Of a DNA stretch of 64,000 nucleotides, positions 61,850-64,000 are shown in pieces; the first letter of the stretch is position 1; each line of letters opens with the position of its first letter. This DNA comes from Arenicola marina. Taxonomy: Eukaryota; Annelida; Polychaeta; Arenicolidae. The DNA lies in NCBI GenBank assembly GCA_964019135.1, contig OZ025249.1, positions 35,725,759 through 35,789,758 of the forward strand. Reading direction: 5' to 3'. The notes below the pieces were generated by a model. The model was given only the letters and a program-made list of their open reading frames with translations, made no database searches and had not been told where the DNA came from. A program made the translations under genes and the position numbers.

Positions 61850-64000
61850 TCCGTTAATATTAAAGCGAGAGATTCTGGATGAGTAACAAAATGTGCTACA
61901 CTTTAAGGCGCAGTTTTCGGGTATTGTTCACTTTTTGATGCGTAATAGTCATTTCGAGTAAAATGAGGTCGTACGTTTTGCGGAAAATGCACTAAATGAC
62001 CTCTGTCAGTTTTCTCGCTTTTGAGCACATTTGCCATCAAGCTATCGCTATGATGTTCTAATACGCTATAGAAATATGAATTGAGATGAGTTGTGTCGAA
62101 TGTTAGATTTCTCTGATGCGTCACGTGACGTCACGATGACGTCACTTTTGGTACTTAAAAAAAATCGTCAAAAATCAGAAAAAAATCTCAAAAATGAGTG
62201 AGTAGCATCATATTGTAGGAAACGTAGTTCCTCGTATAGCTGCAAACTAAAAACAATATGTTCCTATCTTACTTCCGGTTCCAGGGCCGACGGCAGTTCT
62301 CTATGGGACTTCCCATGTTAAAGCACTGTATCTTTAGGCTGGGAAAAATGTTTTGTCGTGTATTTCACAAGTGCCTCTATCAAGCGACACCGGCATTTTT
62401 TTCTTAGTTAAACATGATACATAGTAGCCTCAGTGCTTATCGCATGCGATTGGAACAAATAGTGACGTCACAGGATTTTTTTGAAATTTGGCCAATGGTG
62501 AAAGACGGCTTTTGGGTGTTAGCAGAGGCTCCCACGGGTGTCCTATTCAAGCCATCACTCAATGATTGCACCTGTAGATGGATAATACTAAGCTGAGTCA
62601 TAATCTGTCAACATGGTTCCATAGCCACATTACTTTTTGGTATATAGTCGAAATCGTTTAACATGGGATCCTATGGGGAAAAATGAACTTGATCGAATAT
62701 GACCTACTTCCGCTCAAGCTATTTCAGTCTCCTTCGCCACACAGTTAGGTAATAACACCTTAAAGCAAGTTATAAGAAAAACACGGCGATATCTGTATTA
62801 CTTTTTGTTTCCATGGCAACGAAGCCACTGGCCTAATGATAAACATACAGATTCTTGCCATTGAAAGAAAAATCGTCAAAAATCAGATAAAAATGCTAAA
62901 ATTGCATTCTTTTCACCAACTAGTTGCCAATAAGCATCTACAGATCACTTAATGCTTTAAGCAGGCGGATGTTGTCAGTTATGGCGCTAGAGTGCTTCAA
63001 AGTGGGACGACACCTTTGCGGGGCCACCAATGATGAGTGAATGGAGATTGTGTCCATCTTTAAAACAACGTCAAAATTAAGAAAAACATGCCAGAGCTGC
63101 GATCTTTACGCCAAATGGTAGGGACCATCGATCGGCAGAGAACTAGTAAAAGAAACAAATGAGTTGCTGTATCACTTCGCATGCAGTGTTCTTTGTTCTT
63201 GTCCTAGGTCTCCGTGTCTCCGAAATTATGAACTAATGCAAATTTTGGCCATTTCGTCAAGCCATAGCTGAAGGACTATTCTTTCTATCACCTAGCTCTT
63301 CAATCGAATAAGTTGTGGCAGTAAACCTCGGCGTATTGCCACTTGGACGTTGTCGTGCGTCACGTCATAACGTCACTATTACGTCATGACGCCACACATC
63401 GTACGTAAGCTATTACTCAGCTATTATAAGGTATGGCGACTTTCGGGTCGCTTGACGTTGCAGGTCGTGTTTAGGGACAGTTTGTGCCGTGTGTAACTGT
63501 TTTGGCGCAGGGGATAAGTATGCGTCAAAAATGACGTCATAGCTAACGTGCCCCTACGAAATGTTGGGTTTGCTTTACTTTTAGCCACTTTGGCAATAGC
63601 TGTCATAACCCGAGTTGATAAGTAGACATATTAAAGAAATAGAAGCCATCTTGAGAATTTGCGCGAACGTCAAATGACGTCATGTCACGTCACGATGACG
63701 TATTATTAGATCAAAAGTAAAATTCGTAGCGCCATTCATAATGAGTCAAGCAATCGCTCTTGAGAACAAAATTTCATGTTCACTTAAACACGTCGTCTTC
63801 AGAGACACCTATGGCGAGGGGGCTAAGTGTGCGTCAACGTCATAGCTTACGTGCTCCTACGAAAGTTTGGGCCTGCTTGATGTTCAGCTAATTTGGCAAT
63901 AGCTACCATCACCACAAGTTCATGAGTTCACCCATGATTTCGTATGTAGGTATACTTAACAAAATAGAAGCCATCGCGAATATTGTCAGGATCGTCAAAT
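61850..64000. repeat. TGACGTCA-rich interspersed repeat tract
   Basis: Repeated words include cgtgacgtcacgatgacgtc (near 62123), aatcgtcaaaaatcaga (62165, 62872) and cacgatgacgt (63690). The segment around 63541 (agctaacgtgcccctacgaa) recurs in diverged form at 63844, an offset of 303 bp, and continues through aatagaagccatc, so the end of the window is a diverged tandem pair. No gene is supported on either strand. Confidence 0.5.

Noticed and set aside
1-64000. Search for tRNA or rRNA genes, retroelements or Polinton-like elements
   Set aside because: I saw no cloverleaf with A/B boxes, no rRNA-like blocks, and no reverse transcriptase, integrase or capsid-like frames in the translations.

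Overview
This is an animal (metazoan) nuclear genome window. Nearly everything recognisable lies on the minus strand and belongs to one intron-rich gene with canonical GT-AG introns. The intron positions resemble those of vertebrate aminopeptidase N, and the non-coding DNA is full of minisatellites, MITE-like elements and interspersed repeats of the kind common in marine invertebrates. I cannot name the species.

Layout, in gene order (right to left). 59082-64000 is upstream or 5' flanking DNA, with a possible TATA box at 59458-59464 and several small repeats. 58838-59081 is the first coding exon, a cytosolic tail plus a signal anchor. Intron 1 (41790-58837, 17 kb) holds a 9.8-kb array of a 34-bp minisatellite (46415-56203), an 85-bp minisatellite (42017-42858), a MITE-like element and one possible relict aminopeptidase exon. 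The exon 41093-41789 encodes a Ser/Thr/Pro-rich stalk and the start of the first peptidase domain. From there to position 119 the gene is a head-to-tail series of six M1 (gluzincin, aminopeptidase N type) ectodomains. Domain 6 is cut by the left window edge.

Each domain unit has 19 exons with the same lengths in every unit (82, 566, 156, 121, 121, 155, 114, 135, 66, 66, 188, 89, 131, 56, 148, 83, 111, 168 and 141 bp). They sum to 2697 bp, exactly 899 codons. The 566-bp exon encodes the C-terminal end of one domain and the N-terminal start of the next, with no stop, signal peptide or membrane segment between. No intermediate first exon, 3' end or new membrane anchor was found between units. 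The simplest reading is one transcript of at least 114 coding exons and about 5,490 codons in this window, encoding a type II membrane protein with six or more tandem peptidase domains. All six domains keep GAMEN, HELAH, the downstream NEGFA glutamate and the ISY tyrosine, so all look catalytically competent.

The array is young at its 3' side. Units at 1-6107 and 6108-12214 differ by only some 25-30 single bases with no net length change. The unit of domain 4 is a mosaic: its low-coordinate part matches domains 5/6, and beyond about 14.3 kb it matches domain 3. Domains 1 and 2 have unrelated, longer introns but still very similar exons, which suggests exon-limited gene conversion. The copy number may therefore vary between individuals, and the array probably continues past the left edge.
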